Translations under genes and position numbers: made by a program
Source of the DNA: a virus
IMG/VR virus record: IMGVR_UViG_3300029922_000015
Location: 85,935-149,934 of that record
DNA length: 64,000 bases
Direction: 5' to 3' (one strand)
Shown: positions 23,180 to 30,904 of the stretch, piece after piece
Layout: the number at the start of each line of letters is the position of its first letter
How positions within the stretch are numbered: the first letter of the stretch is position 1
Notes under the pieces: model-generated
What the model was told of the DNA's origin: nothing
Seen by the model: only the letters and a program-made list of their open reading frames with translations
Databases searched by the model: none

Positions 23180-23913
23180 TTATATTGCCATTTAAATCCC
23201 ATCGCGCTTCTAAGAATATAAGCACCTTGAGCGTTTTTACATATATAGCCTTTGCAGACTTTAGTAATCGCGCTACATTGATTGAACTTTCCAAACGAAT
23301 AAGCTGCTTCTTTAGCAGAGGGCCAGATTTTAATTATTTTCCCTGTTTTTTTATCAATTTGTTGGACAGCCTTAGCCCCAATACCTTTATGAAGTTCGGA
23401 TAATTTTTTCCTTGTTGCTTTAGTATGATGTCTACCGAACATTGGATTATTTTTTCCTGAAAATCTTTGTCGATTTAAATTTCCTATTAATATTTTTGTC
23501 TCCTCGGTGTGTGCTTTACCATAAAAGGGATTTTTTATTCCTTTCATACTTTCGGACATTCTTTGGCGTTCTTTTTTAGAGGCTTTTCTTCCGGTCGTAT
23601 CGTTTGAGAAAGTACATATATTATATCCTATTTTTTGATTAGTAGAATTTAATTTCTTGATCCATTCGGTTTCTATTTTCAATAATTTTTCATTCTCAAT
23701 TTGATCAAAGCTTTCCAAAATGGAAACCTCAAAATTTTCCCAACCATATTTATAAATAGCATAAGATACTGGATGATTTTTTGTAGGAGTTTTTTCATAA
23801 TGTCGATAGCAACGCATTCTTTCACGAATGCGAACCGACTTTCCAACATAAACTTTCCCATTAATTTTGTTAGTTAAAAGGTAGATTCCCGGTTTTGAAG
23901 TTATTTCGCTCAT
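23176..23913 (-). CDS. GIY-YIG homing endonuclease with NUMOD repeats
   Basis: 245 aa. The N-terminal GIY-YIG nuclease domain has GIYLLTNKINGKVYVGKS (8-25), Arg28 and Glu75-region acidic residues. Then NUMOD3-type DNA-binding repeats (NPFYGKAHTEETK, NPMFGRHHTKATRKKLSE) and a C-terminal NUMOD1-like module (WPSAKEAAYSFG...GFKWQYN). It runs against the surrounding rightward genes: a free-standing selfish element inserted neatly between an ORF stop and the AL6 promoter. A GTGTAAT element lies 7 bases before its ATG. Confidence 0.92.
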   Translation of the reverse strand: MSEITSKPGIYLLTNKINGKVYVGKSVRIRERMRCYRHYEKTPTKNHPVSYAIYKYGWENFEVSILESFDQIENEKLLKIETEWIKKLNSTNQKIGYNICTFSNDTTGRKASKKERQRMSESMKGIKNPFYGKAHTEETKILIGNLNRQRFSGKNNPMFGRHHTKATRKKLSELHKGIGAKAVQQIDKKTGKIIKIWPSAKEAAYSFGKFNQCSAITKVCKGYICKNAQGAYILRSAMGFKWQYN

Positions 23914-23920
23914 GTTAATG

Positions 23921-23927
23921 ATTACAC
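23921..23927 (-). promoter_or_regulatory. GTGTAAT start-proximal element
   Basis: GTGTAAT, 7 bases, ATG at 23913; same arrangement as for the HNH and peptidase-like genes. Confidence 0.4.
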
Positions 23928-23955
23928 TCTTATTCTTGAATTAGAAGGATTTTTC

Positions 23956-23984
23956 TTGACTTAACACAGATTTTAGGTTACTAT
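23956..23984 (+). promoter_or_regulatory. sigma70-type promoter
   Basis: TTGACT, 17 bases, TACTAT, 9 bases with AAGGA, ATG at 23994. Confidence 0.75.
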
Positions 23985-23993
23985 AAGAAGGAT

Positions 23994-24650
23994 ATGATTG
24001 GGAATAATGTCGATAAAATCGGAGTCGAATTAGAGGGCTATTGGAAGCATAATCCAAGCGGTTTTCGCATTCATGGCGATAGCAGTATAGAGCTAAGCTC
24101 TATTCGCGAGCGCCGTCTTAGGCGAGACAATACCAATCCTCATCCTCGCGGCACCGTTGGCGAAAAATCCAGTCCTGTTTTTGCAACTTTAAACGATCTT
24201 AAGGTTTGGCTATTTCGAGAATATCCTCATCGGCGCAATTTCTCTTGTGGGTTTCATATCAACATTTCACTGTCTAATCCCACTTTGTTGCAGGAGTGCA
24301 ACGTTAGGTATATCCATGATGCAATGATTAAGGCTATTTTGCGTTATGGAAAGATCAAGCGTTTGGGCCGTGCCTTTAAACAACGGGCTACGCCAAGCGC
24401 AGAGTATTCTGATATTCGATACGATAGCCAAGATAAATATCGCGCTATTAATTGGTCTAAAACGTATAATGATACTCCTTATTTGGAATTTAGGATTTTT
24501 TCTCAATCGATGCCGAAAGAAAAGGCGATGAACGCCGTATGTTTTTTGTGCGAGCTTATGAATTTGGTTGCGGAGTTAGTTAAAGATGTTAATATGTCTC
24601 GGGAAGATAGATCAAAGAAGATAATGTTATTTGGTAAGAATTTGCGCTAA
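23994..24650 (+). CDS. amidoligase-like enzyme AL6 (altered HxH motif)
   Basis: 218 aa. KIGVELEGYW (8-17), SCGFHINIS (about 84-92; the second His of HIH is Asn), and PYLEFRIFS (about 163-171). The HxH pair is conserved in all other copies, so this enzyme may be inactive or use another metal geometry. Followed by a structured RNA-like block. Confidence 0.7.
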   Translation: MIGNNVDKIGVELEGYWKHNPSGFRIHGDSSIELSSIRERRLRRDNTNPHPRGTVGEKSSPVFATLNDLKVWLFREYPHRRNFSCGFHINISLSNPTLLQECNVRYIHDAMIKAILRYGKIKRLGRAFKQRATPSAEYSDIRYDSQDKYRAINWSKTYNDTPYLEFRIFSQSMPKEKAMNAVCFLCELMNLVAELVKDVNMSREDRSKKIMLFGKNLR

Positions 24651-24855
24651 TTAGAACGGAATCGTTATAAACTAAAAGTAGAGAAGGTGCAAATCCTTCA
24701 TAGCGTATAGAATAAAGACTAAGACGACAAAGCTGGCGGGCCAAAAAGCTCTCATCTATGGGTGAGATGTCTTTCCGCTAAACAAATCGTCGGGCGGCGC
24801 AAGCTGCAAAGCGCATTCAGCGCGGAGCCGCAAGGCTTTCAATGATATTAATTAT
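24651..24855 (+). ncRNA. candidate structured RNA
   Basis: No convincing gene. Stems GAAGG/CCTTC with a TGCAAAT loop (near 24694) and CATCT/AGATG; the GC-rich end is rich in GCGC repeats. Precedes the membrane-protein pair. Confidence 0.33.
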
Positions 24856-25044
24856 ATGATGAATAAAATTAAAAGACAAATTGGATTTATTTTGGCGGAT
24901 TTGGGTTTTCGTTCTTATCGCATGTATAGCTCTAAGTGGATTATTTATACCTTCTATGTGGCTCCTTTTGGGCTGTTTAAGCTTCCAGTATTCTTTTATC
25001 GAACTGAGTTTACCCCATATCAGTTTAATAAAATTATTGTATGA
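24856..25044 (+). CDS. hypothetical protein, 62 aa, one hydrophobic segment
   Basis: Basic N-terminus (MMNKIKRQIGFILADLGFRSYR), then the hydrophobic aromatic stretch WIIYTFYVAPFGLFKLPVFFY. ATGA overlap with the next membrane protein; possibly a pair. Confidence 0.55.
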   Translation: MMNKIKRQIGFILADLGFRSYRMYSSKWIIYTFYVAPFGLFKLPVFFYRTEFTPYQFNKIIV

Positions 25045-25355
25045 AGTCACGCCGCTTTGATATTGTACGCGGCGCGGTACATTTTTATGTTTTTCTTCTT
25101 TTTTGGCTTTGTTTAATCGCAATTATTGATTTGTTGTTTCATCGTTTAACGAGGGAGGGAGCGTTGGAATCGCTTGCGCTTCTCGTGCCCATGTTCCTTT
25201 CTGCGGTTGTTGTTGATGTAATTTTTTGGGAATATTATCGGATATATGCGGGTATTTCTTGTTATGCGGTTGAATTAAAAAGCGAATGTGAATTATTTGG
25301 TAATGAAAGAGATTCTAGGATTGGGAATAAACTAATTCGCATAATTGATAAATAA
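25041..25355 (+). CDS. membrane protein, 104 aa
   Basis: Two transmembrane segments (about 10-33, VHFYVFLLFWLCLIAIIDLL; and 45-65, ALLVPMFLSAVVVDVIFWEY) and a charged C-terminus. Inner membrane. Not recognised. Confidence 0.65.
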   Translation: MKSRRFDIVRGAVHFYVFLLFWLCLIAIIDLLFHRLTREGALESLALLVPMFLSAVVVDVIFWEYYRIYAGISCYAVELKSECELFGNERDSRIGNKLIRIIDK

Positions 25356-25358
25356 TTC

Positions 25359-25387
25359 TTGACACGCCATAAATTCAATCATATCAT
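25359..25387 (+). promoter_or_regulatory. leaderless promoter with ATAAATT spacer motif
   Basis: TTGACA, 17 bases, TATCAT, 6 bases, ATG at 25394. Confidence 0.8.
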
Positions 25388-25393
25388 TAATTT

Positions 25394-25657
25394 ATGAAGA
25401 CGGTTTCTTTTCAAGTTACAATGGACGAAGATACAGATCGCCCATATATTCTTGATGTCATTGCCGAATATCAAAAAGGGAGAGATGGATTCTATTTTGA
25501 TCCGGCTTATGGAAATTATGTGGGCGGCGCGGATTCCGAATTTAATATCCTGTCTACCAAACGGCATGGCAAGGAAATTGAATCAGAGGGGCGAGTAGAC
25601 GCCGAAATCGAAGATCAATTTTGGAAGATGCTTGAGGAAGGATTGATTTACGCATGA
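25394..25657 (+). CDS. hypothetical acidic protein, 87 aa
   Basis: Strands at the start (TVSFQVTMDEDTDRPYILDV), a Gly/Tyr-rich middle (DPAYGNYVGGADSEF) and a C-terminal helix. ATGA overlap with the next gene. Not recognised. Confidence 0.62.
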   Translation: MKTVSFQVTMDEDTDRPYILDVIAEYQKGRDGFYFDPAYGNYVGGADSEFNILSTKRHGKEIESEGRVDAEIEDQFWKMLEEGLIYA

Positions 25658-26058
25658 GGGCTAATAAAATTATTGATAGCGTCAGGAATAAACACAAAAG
25701 TCCCGAACTTCCTTTGACACTAAGCCAAATCATAATTAAAGGAAAACCCTTTCGTTGGGTTACTCTTGCGCATGATTTCTGTGGTGTGTCCGCTTATCCG
25801 CCCTTTTCCGCTGATCTTTATCGGGCCGAGGATGGATCGCAAATTTTAGATTTAGTAGGAGATTGGGAGTTCTACCTTACTCACGATGAAGATTTGCCAA
25901 TTGATATAGCTATTCCTTATTACGTTGTCGGTAATAAATTAGTCGAGAGGCTTGTTCAGATGTTTAAGAATAACGAAATTGCCATTTTTATTGATTTGGT
26001 TAGGGATTATACTTTGAAGTTTAACGAACTTTCTAAAGGGGAAGCGGAAATCAAATGA
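25654..26058 (+). CDS. hypothetical protein, 134 aa
   Basis: A soluble alpha/beta protein (FRWVTLAHDFCGVSAYPPF, then YYVVGNKLVERLVQMFKNNE). Coupled on both sides by ATGA. Not recognised. Confidence 0.62.
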   Translation: MRANKIIDSVRNKHKSPELPLTLSQIIIKGKPFRWVTLAHDFCGVSAYPPFSADLYRAEDGSQILDLVGDWEFYLTHDEDLPIDIAIPYYVVGNKLVERLVQMFKNNEIAIFIDLVRDYTLKFNELSKGEAEIK

Positions 26059-26192
26059 AACACGGAAGACCTATGGACGGCGGCGCGATGTTTCTTTTTA
26101 TTCTCTGTGTCATTCTTGGATTACTTTGTGGATATCTATTGGTTACGCGCCCGATTCCGCAATCAATCGATAGGGAAATAATTCAGTTTTAA
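26055..26192 (+). CDS. single-span membrane peptide, 45 aa
   Basis: Residues 12-31 are a transmembrane helix (MFLFILCVILGLLCGYLL) with a polar tail. ATGA overlap with the upstream gene supports translation. Confidence 0.55.
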   Translation: MKHGRPMDGGAMFLFILCVILGLLCGYLLVTRPIPQSIDREIIQF

Positions 26193-26195
26193 ATC

Positions 26196-26224
26196 TTGAC
26201 TCGGAAGCAATCCTTTGTTATGAT
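26196..26224 (+). promoter_or_regulatory. sigma70-type promoter
   Basis: TTGACT, 17 bases, TATGAT; leader with a strong AAGGAGGGG site before GTG at 26242. Confidence 0.75.
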
Positions 26225-26241
26225 GATTAAAAGGAGGGGAA

Positions 26242-26556
26242 GTGGCACTTCATAAGCATGTAAAAACCGTAAAAACTCGTTTGTTAAAGCACAAGCCCGC
26301 GTTGATCATCTTCGCCGATTGGACTTTGCACAATGGATTGGACGAAATTCGCGACCTTGGCCGAGATGTATGGAAAGAGGGCTCCGTTGTGCTTTTTCAC
26401 TCGTTAGCTGTTCCCTCTATTATTTTTGGTTTGGTAGTTGGTACGGAAATGTTTCATTGGCTTAAGAAGGATATTGAGGGGGAATTTCGAGACGATTGTA
26501 AACCCGTTGAAGAAGAAAAGCCCAAGTTTAAGAGAAAACCCGATTACGATATTTAA
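26242..26556 (+). CDS. membrane-associated protein, 104 aa (GTG start)
   Basis: Basic N-terminus, one hydrophobic segment (about 49-70, VVLFHSLAVPSIIFGLVVG) and a basic/acidic C-terminal tail rich in Lys, Glu and Pro. AAGGAGGGG in front, one of the few strong ribosome binding sites in the block, decides the GTG start. Not recognised. Confidence 0.65.
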   Translation: MALHKHVKTVKTRLLKHKPALIIFADWTLHNGLDEIRDLGRDVWKEGSVVLFHSLAVPSIIFGLVVGTEMFHWLKKDIEGEFRDDCKPVEEEKPKFKRKPDYDI

Positions 26557-26560
26557 TTTT

Positions 26561-26740
26561 ATGTTTTATATTCAACGACTCGATAGAGTTTTTATTGGAA
26601 TGCAGCGTATCCAAGACAAAATCGTTTATACCTCTTGCGATTACATTTGTAATGCCCATAAGTTTGATATAGGTGAAGCGTTTGCTTTTCTAACCAGAAA
26701 AGGCGTAAATGTTGATGATTTTGAGCTAATAGAAACTTGA
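26561..26740 (+). CDS. hypothetical protein, 59 aa
   Basis: MFYIQRLDRVFIGMQRI followed by a beta/alpha part. The ATG at 26561 is chosen over the longer ORF that lies within the upstream gene. Its TGA stop is inside the next -35 box. Confidence 0.57.
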   Translation: MFYIQRLDRVFIGMQRIQDKIVYTSCDYICNAHKFDIGEAFAFLTRKGVNVDDFELIET

Positions 26741-26765
26741 CAAAAGTTGAATCTTCAAATATAAT
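26737..26765 (+). promoter_or_regulatory. leaderless promoter with TTGAATC spacer motif
   Basis: TTGACA, 17 bases, TATAAT (perfect), 6 bases, ATG at 26772. Confidence 0.85.
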
Positions 26766-26771
26766 ACTTGC

Positions 26772-27005
26772 ATGATTATTCTTAATACTCTTATTGTAAT
26801 TCTTTGGTGGGCTTGCGGTGTGGCTTTTGTCCTCGCCGACCTACGGAACGATGGAATTTTAGAAGTTCGTGGCAATCATATATTTTTCGCTATGTTTTAT
26901 GGTGCTGTGTATGGGGCTCTTTATCTATTCTGTCACGTTTTTTTGCGAAAGCCTATCATGGCTTTCATGGATAGGGTTTTTATCAAATATGAACAAGGAG
27001 TATAA
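26772..27005 (+). CDS. membrane protein, 77 aa
   Basis: Two transmembrane stretches (residues 2-20, IILNTLIVILWWACGVAFV; and 35-57) with a charged loop between. Not recognised. Confidence 0.63.
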   Translation: MIILNTLIVILWWACGVAFVLADLRNDGILEVRGNHIFFAMFYGAVYGALYLFCHVFLRKPIMAFMDRVFIKYEQGV

Positions 27006-27267
27006 AGTAACAAGCAAGGGATGGTTTTATTTTTGTCCGATTTATCTAGAACAAGGGTGGGCTGAAAATCTCGCGCCGACTATTATTCCAAGGTTCCAAG
27101 GAACTGATTGGCTTTTGAATCTGGCTACGGAGTTTCAACAAGCCATGAATTTAGTTTTAAGTGTTTTTAATCCAGATGCGGGCGGATTCCTTATTCTAGA
27201 AACCGAACGATTTGACAAACCTAAGATTATCACAATATCCATAGACGATGAAAGCAACGATATCTGA
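26989..27267 (+). CDS. hypothetical protein, 92 aa
   Basis: MNKEYKVTSKGWFYFCPIYL; a soluble beta-rich start, then the helix LLNLATEFQQAMNLVLSVF. The ATG at 26989, overlapping the membrane protein by 17 bases, is chosen. Not recognised. Confidence 0.6.
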   Translation: MNKEYKVTSKGWFYFCPIYLEQGWAENLAPTIIPRFQGTDWLLNLATEFQQAMNLVLSVFNPDAGGFLILETERFDKPKIITISIDDESNDI

Positions 27268-27445
27268 AGATAAACGAGTTTCTTTGATTCTAGAATCTCA
27301 ATCGGAAGTGGATCAACTTTATGCCTTTTTCAATTCTCCTCGTATTACTCGCGTTCTTAAATTAGACAGTCGGGCATATCAAACATTAGAAACATATACC
27401 AAATTAGACCTTTATAATTATTTATCGAGGATTTTAATAGCATGA
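27248..27445 (+). CDS. tandem paralogue family S, member 1, 65 aa
   Basis: KRVSLILESQSEVDQLYAFFNSPRITRVLKL. The same strand-helix unit occurs in the next three proteins. Overlaps both neighbours. Function unknown. Confidence 0.65.
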   Translation: MKATISEDKRVSLILESQSEVDQLYAFFNSPRITRVLKLDSRAYQTLETYTKLDLYNYLSRILIA

Positions 27446-27666
27446 AATCGATACAAGAAATTACAATTAATCCGTTTAAGAGGGTGGCGCTTGTTTTTGA
27501 AAGCCCTGAAGAAGTTGATAAAATTTACGCGCTTCTCAATCACGAGAAAATGACGAAAGCGGTTGGCATGGACTTTTCTAAAGTAAAAGATGCCCTTGCT
27601 CCCTATGCGAATCCAACAGAAGCGGCGGCTTGGCACCAACGCTTAAACGTTTTGATAAAAAAATGA
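27442..27666 (+). CDS. tandem paralogue family S, member 2, 74 aa
   Basis: KRVALVFESPEEVDKIYALLNHEKMTKAVGM matches members 1, 3 and 4. ATGA overlap on both sides. Confidence 0.65.
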   Translation: MKSIQEITINPFKRVALVFESPEEVDKIYALLNHEKMTKAVGMDFSKVKDALAPYANPTEAAAWHQRLNVLIKK

Positions 27667-27920
27667 TTGGCGCGAAACAAAAGATAGCGGGCTCCGACTC
27701 TCCTCTTGTCGCTTTGATTCTGGAAACGCCAGAAGAAATCGAACAAATAGGCGCGTTGATTAGCCGTAAGGTGATTGTCGAAGCTCTCGATTTAAGAAAG
27801 CACGTTCGTTGCAAGGGCGACAATGGGAAATATTTGCCATATCTTTTGTTAGAGCCCTTTTTGCCCAAAGCTGATCTTTTTAATAAAGTTCAAAATAGAC
27901 TCGAACCTTTATTTCAATAA
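27663..27920 (+). CDS. tandem paralogue family S, member 3, 85 aa
   Basis: SPLVALILETPEEIEQIGALISRKVIVEALDL is the shared unit. The ATG at 27663, overlapping the stop of member 2 (ATGA), is chosen over the longer ORF. Confidence 0.65.
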   Translation: MIGAKQKIAGSDSPLVALILETPEEIEQIGALISRKVIVEALDLRKHVRCKGDNGKYLPYLLLEPFLPKADLFNKVQNRLEPLFQ

Positions 27921-28156
27921 TGTTCGCAACTCAAGATTCTAAAACTAAACTTGTTTCTTTGATTTTAGAAAGTCAATCGGAAGTAGACACGATGGGGATG
28001 TTTTTTAATAATCTAAGAATAGCTCAAACACTCGGATTGCGAACAAGTGATGGCGTTTGGCTTTACGGTAAATTATTTCATGCTTTTTGTACGGGGCGAG
28101 CTTATACTATAGCGGGGGATAGTCCAAGTTCAAGATTAAATAAACTTATTTACTAA
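27920..28156 (+). CDS. tandem paralogue family S, member 4, 78 aa
   Basis: TKLVSLILESQSEVDTMGMFFNNLRIAQTLGL is nearly the member 1 motif. One-base overlap with member 3. Confidence 0.65.
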   Translation: MFATQDSKTKLVSLILESQSEVDTMGMFFNNLRIAQTLGLRTSDGVWLYGKLFHAFCTGRAYTIAGDSPSSRLNKLIY

Positions 28157-28161
28157 TTCTA

Positions 28162-28350
28162 ATGAATCTAAAAACTAAATTGAAATTAGGAATATTAGCA
28201 CAAACCCTGTTAGACGCTCAGTATAATATTACTGACGCCGTACAAGAAGATATACCACAAGAATTATTTAAGCCTCTATGCCAGATAGATGAGCATATAC
28301 ATAAATTTCGATCTTTAATCAAAGATTATACAGAAAAAGTCTTGACTTAA
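28162..28350 (+). CDS. hypothetical protein, 62 aa
   Basis: A helical small protein (LKTKLKLGILAQTLLDAQYN). Its last codons contain the -35 of the next promoter. Not recognised. Confidence 0.57.
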   Translation: MNLKTKLKLGILAQTLLDAQYNITDAVQEDIPQELFKPLCQIDEHIHKFRSLIKDYTEKVLT

Positions 28351-28370
28351 GACGAATATTAAGTTACAAT
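28342..28370 (+). promoter_or_regulatory. leaderless promoter with ACGAATA spacer motif
   Basis: TTGACT, 17 bases, TACAAT, 6 bases, ATG at 28377. Confidence 0.78.
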
Positions 28371-28376
28371 AAGCTC

Positions 28377-28865
28377 ATGAAGCTCACCCATCTTAGCTCT
28401 ACTCAGCCGAGAGAGAAGATAGTTCGAATTGCTGAAAGTATCATTCAGGATTTGGAAATTAAGATTCCGGTTCACTTGATTTACCAAGATTGCTGGAGCG
28501 AGTTTGACAGTGATACGGGCGAGATTATTCCCAATACTGAGCGACATGATATCTCGCACGACGGTATTGCGCAAGACGATGGAATAGTTAGGGTTTGTAT
28601 TAATCCGTCTTTGATGGTTTTCCCGGCGTGGTGGGATATTAATTCGGAACTTAAGAATTTCTATTTGCGTCGTATTGGTACTTTTTACGATATTGACGAA
28701 ATGATCCTTTATTATATTTCGCACGAGTTTCATCATCTCTTTGGGTATGAGCATCCGCGCGAAATTAAAACCATGTCCCGAATTGCTAAATGCGACGAGG
28801 AAACGTTGGCCGATTTTTATGCGCTTCGAAATCTGAGCAAGAAAAGGACAAATGACTCAAATTAA
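28377..28865 (+). CDS. HExxH zinc metallopeptidase-like protein
   Basis: 162 aa with ISHEFHHLFGYEHPRE (about 115-130): His-Glu-Phe-His-His gives HExxH. A downstream CDEETLADFYAL helix supplies a Glu/Asp candidate as third zinc ligand. No signal peptide, so cytoplasmic. Similar small minigluzincin-like proteins occur in phages; substrate unknown. Coding bases are somewhat GC-richer than the neighbours. Confidence 0.7.
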   Translation: MKLTHLSSTQPREKIVRIAESIIQDLEIKIPVHLIYQDCWSEFDSDTGEIIPNTERHDISHDGIAQDDGIVRVCINPSLMVFPAWWDINSELKNFYLRRIGTFYDIDEMILYYISHEFHHLFGYEHPREIKTMSRIAKCDEETLADFYALRNLSKKRTNDSN

Positions 28866-29121
28866 TTATACCGCCGCCGTTGAAACGGCCATTAAAGATA
28901 GGCTGACTCATCTCGTAATGCTTATTACGAGTTATAGTTGCAATAGAAATTTTGATCCCGAATCTAAATATTTTGTTAGGTTGATCTTGGATTATAATGA
29001 ATTGGCCGAAATTCTTAATATGAGCAAGGTTGACATCGCCTCTTTTGTTAAGATGAAAGAGTTGGCGCGTCCGAAAGAATCGGGCTTGGCGCAAGTGCGA
29101 GTTTTTTCTAATAAACAATGA
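28852..29121 (+). CDS. hypothetical protein, 89 aa
   Basis: Helical (INYTAAVETAIKDRLTHLVMLI, then DYNELAEILNMSKVDIASFVKM). Overlaps the metallopeptidase by 14 bases. Not recognised. Confidence 0.6.
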   Translation: MTQINYTAAVETAIKDRLTHLVMLITSYSCNRNFDPESKYFVRLILDYNELAEILNMSKVDIASFVKMKELARPKESGLAQVRVFSNKQ

Positions 29122-29360
29122 ATACATCACTCGATTTTTTTGCTGTAATTTGGCCTAATATGACCGATAATAGCATTCGGCATTTTCATGAAGATTGTCA
29201 TGGGTGGACTACCGATATTCTTGCCGCGCGACGTTATAATACAGCCGAAGAAGCGGAAGCAATGATGGCTGGTCTATACGGCGGCACATTTCGCCGCAAA
29301 GGTATGGAAATTCACAAAGTAACAATTAAAGTCGAATACGAATTGCAAAAGACACTATGA
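29118..29360 (+). CDS. hypothetical protein, 80 aa
   Basis: FFAVIWPNMTDNSIRHFHEDCHGW, then the helix TAEEAEAMMAGLYGG. ATGA overlaps on both sides. Not recognised. Confidence 0.6.
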   Translation: MNTSLDFFAVIWPNMTDNSIRHFHEDCHGWTTDILAARRYNTAEEAEAMMAGLYGGTFRRKGMEIHKVTIKVEYELQKTL

Positions 29361-29536
29361 GATTTCGGGTTGAGTTCAATTCTCTTTGTTTTAGTTGGAT
29401 TCCGATGAAGATCGCGCGTCCGTTTGGATGGGATTTGTGGTTCGCGTGGTTTGAAGTGCAATATCGCAACGAAAGAAAAAGGCGCTTGCAAAGAGATGTT
29501 GATGATGTATATTCGGGAGATGCGGGTTATTATTAA
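29357..29536 (+). CDS. hypothetical protein, 59 aa
   Basis: MRFRVEFNSLCFSWIPMKIA, an aromatic stretch WDLWFAWFEVQY, then a basic/acidic tail. Coupled to the gene upstream. Confidence 0.55.
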   Translation: MRFRVEFNSLCFSWIPMKIARPFGWDLWFAWFEVQYRNERKRRLQRDVDDVYSGDAGYY

Positions 29537-29539
29537 ATT

Positions 29540-29764
29540 ATGATTCATTCTTTAATTAAGAAGATGGTTATGTCTAAATGGTATTCGCCACGATTAATGA
29601 CTATGGCGAACATTGACCCTTTTCATTTTACTCCAAAGGAAGTCGCCTATCCCCTTTTTATTCCCGTTTGGTTTGGAAAATTGATTTGTTGGATTGGAGT
29701 TCGGGAAGGTAAATTTCTAAAGAATAAAGACCATACCTATTCAATAGCAAAACATGAACTTTGA
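29540..29764 (+). CDS. hypothetical protein, 74 aa
   Basis: Mixed hydrophobic/aromatic (YPLFIPVWFGKLICWIGV); may be weakly membrane associated. Not recognised. Confidence 0.55.
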   Translation: MIHSLIKKMVMSKWYSPRLMTMANIDPFHFTPKEVAYPLFIPVWFGKLICWIGVREGKFLKNKDHTYSIAKHEL

Positions 29765-29906
29765 TATTATTAGAGTTAAAATTCAAGAACTTTCCGTAGA
29801 AATAAAGAAAGCGCGGCTTCCCTTTTGTTCTATTTTGATTGATTATTTATTGGAGGTTTTGGAAATGGAAATTCAAGATAAGGAACTTAAATGCCCGACC
29901 AAATAG
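29754..29906 (+). CDS. hypothetical protein, 50 aa
   Basis: Helical (DIIRVKIQELSVEIKKARL, SILIDYLLEVLEMEI), coiled-coil-like. Overlaps neighbours by 11 and 16 bases. Confidence 0.5.
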   Translation: MNFDIIRVKIQELSVEIKKARLPFCSILIDYLLEVLEMEIQDKELKCPTK

Positions 29907-30139
29907 AAGAACGTTATATCATTCTGTATCACAAGTTCGAGATAGAAGGATGGTTTGCTATTAAACAGTTTGGCGATTTTTCTAATCGGGTTTCGGCCCA
30001 GCAAGTAGCTAATCTTCTTATCGATGGAAAGGTTCCTTGTTATGATCGCGACGGTAAAACTTTGCCAAAAGGCTCGGAAATAAAAGTTGTTTTAAAACGA
30101 TCTGAAATAACCTATCATTGGTTGGATGAAACGACTTGA
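29891..30139 (+). CDS. hypothetical protein, 82 aa
   Basis: A soluble alpha/beta protein (RYIILYHKFEIEGWFAIKQF). Not recognised. Confidence 0.57.
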   Translation: MPDQIEERYIILYHKFEIEGWFAIKQFGDFSNRVSAQQVANLLIDGKVPCYDRDGKTLPKGSEIKVVLKRSEITYHWLDETT

Positions 30140-30308
30140 TAAAATTATGTTCGCTCTTGAGAAGGGCGATAGAATTTTTCCCGGCGATTACGTCAAGATA
30201 TCAGAAAATCTCTTGATGCGTTCAAGCGATATAGGCGAGATTTATAATGGGAAAAGGCCAATGTTTAGATTCGCGGATAAAATTAAGACCGATTCCGCTG
30301 TTATTTAG
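30126..30308 (+). CDS. hypothetical protein, 60 aa
   Basis: FALEKGDRIFPGDYVKISENL is an SH3-like pattern. Overlaps the previous gene by 14 bases. Not recognised. Confidence 0.55.
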   Translation: MKRLDKIMFALEKGDRIFPGDYVKISENLLMRSSDIGEIYNGKRPMFRFADKIKTDSAVI

Positions 30309-30311
30309 TTC

Positions 30312-30340
30312 TTGACAAAAGATAAATCGCCGTATAAGCT
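30312..30340 (+). promoter_or_regulatory. leaderless promoter with ATAAATC spacer motif
   Basis: TTGACA, 17 bases, TAAGCT, 6 bases, ATG at 30347. Confidence 0.8.
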
Positions 30341-30346
30341 TCGATT

Positions 30347-30697
30347 ATGAACTTCTCGAAGGCAATCCATATCAGCGAAATTCCGCGCGAATGCGTCATC
30401 GCTTGTAGCAACGGCGGAGGCGACTTTACCATGCTGCAATTCTGGCGCGATAAGATCGATTTTCGTGTTGATCGTGAATCGGCGGTTGAATACCTCAAAA
30501 GCGAGCTTTGTTGGTACGATGAGGTAATGAAGGACGAAACCGACGAAACGCTTTCCTGCCGAATTCTTTGTGCAGCCGTGGGCGAGTTTCGTGAGTATAT
30601 CAATGCTTGCGAGACAAAGGGCTTGAATCCCTATGATCCGCAAATTCATTATGAGCCCGCAACAGGTTCGAATATGTTTGTTTTTGCCAAGGGGTAA
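30347..30697 (+). CDS. conserved phage-type protein, paralogue of 43013-43387
   Basis: 116 aa. IPRECVIACSNGGGDFTMLQFWRDKIDFRVDRESAVEYL and EYINACETKGLNP align with LPRECIDDCS...VQHWRKSLNFSVNREMAMRYL and DYLAECESKELDP of the second copy. Two invariant Cys and a W-R pair. Function unknown. Leaderless and probably well expressed. Confidence 0.68.
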   Translation: MNFSKAIHISEIPRECVIACSNGGGDFTMLQFWRDKIDFRVDRESAVEYLKSELCWYDEVMKDETDETLSCRILCAAVGEFREYINACETKGLNPYDPQIHYEPATGSNMFVFAKG

Positions 30698-30699
30698 AC

Positions 30700-30816
30700 A
30701 TGAATCGTAAAACCGTGGAGCGGGCGGTTTGTTTAATCGCCTGTTTATTCCTTAGTTTCGAGCATCATTATATCGCGGCAACTATTTGTTTGATTTGTGC
30801 CATTTTTCCTATATGA
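30700..30816 (+). CDS. small membrane protein, 38 aa
   Basis: Mostly hydrophobic (AVCLIACLFLSF, IAATICLICAIF) with a positive N-terminus. ATGA overlap with the next peptide. Confidence 0.5.
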   Translation: MNRKTVERAVCLIACLFLSFEHHYIAATICLICAIFPI

Positions 30817-30896
30817 AAATCTTTTTTGCAATTATTGATTTAATTACTGTGGGTTTGATTCGTTTTTGCTTATACCTTGACGGAGGGGAAGTTTAA
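30813..30896 (+). CDS. membrane peptide, 27 aa
   Basis: MKIFFAIIDLITVGLIRFCL plus a short acidic tail; a single span. Supported mainly by the ATGA overlap. Confidence 0.42.
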   Translation: MKIFFAIIDLITVGLIRFCLYLDGGEV

Positions 30897-30904
30897 GTAA
30901 AAAT

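Noticed and set aside
24651-24855. Group I intron or cobalamin riboswitch
   Set aside because: No split exon, no recognisable P/Q/R/S core and no GCCACTG box; only generic stems are visible.
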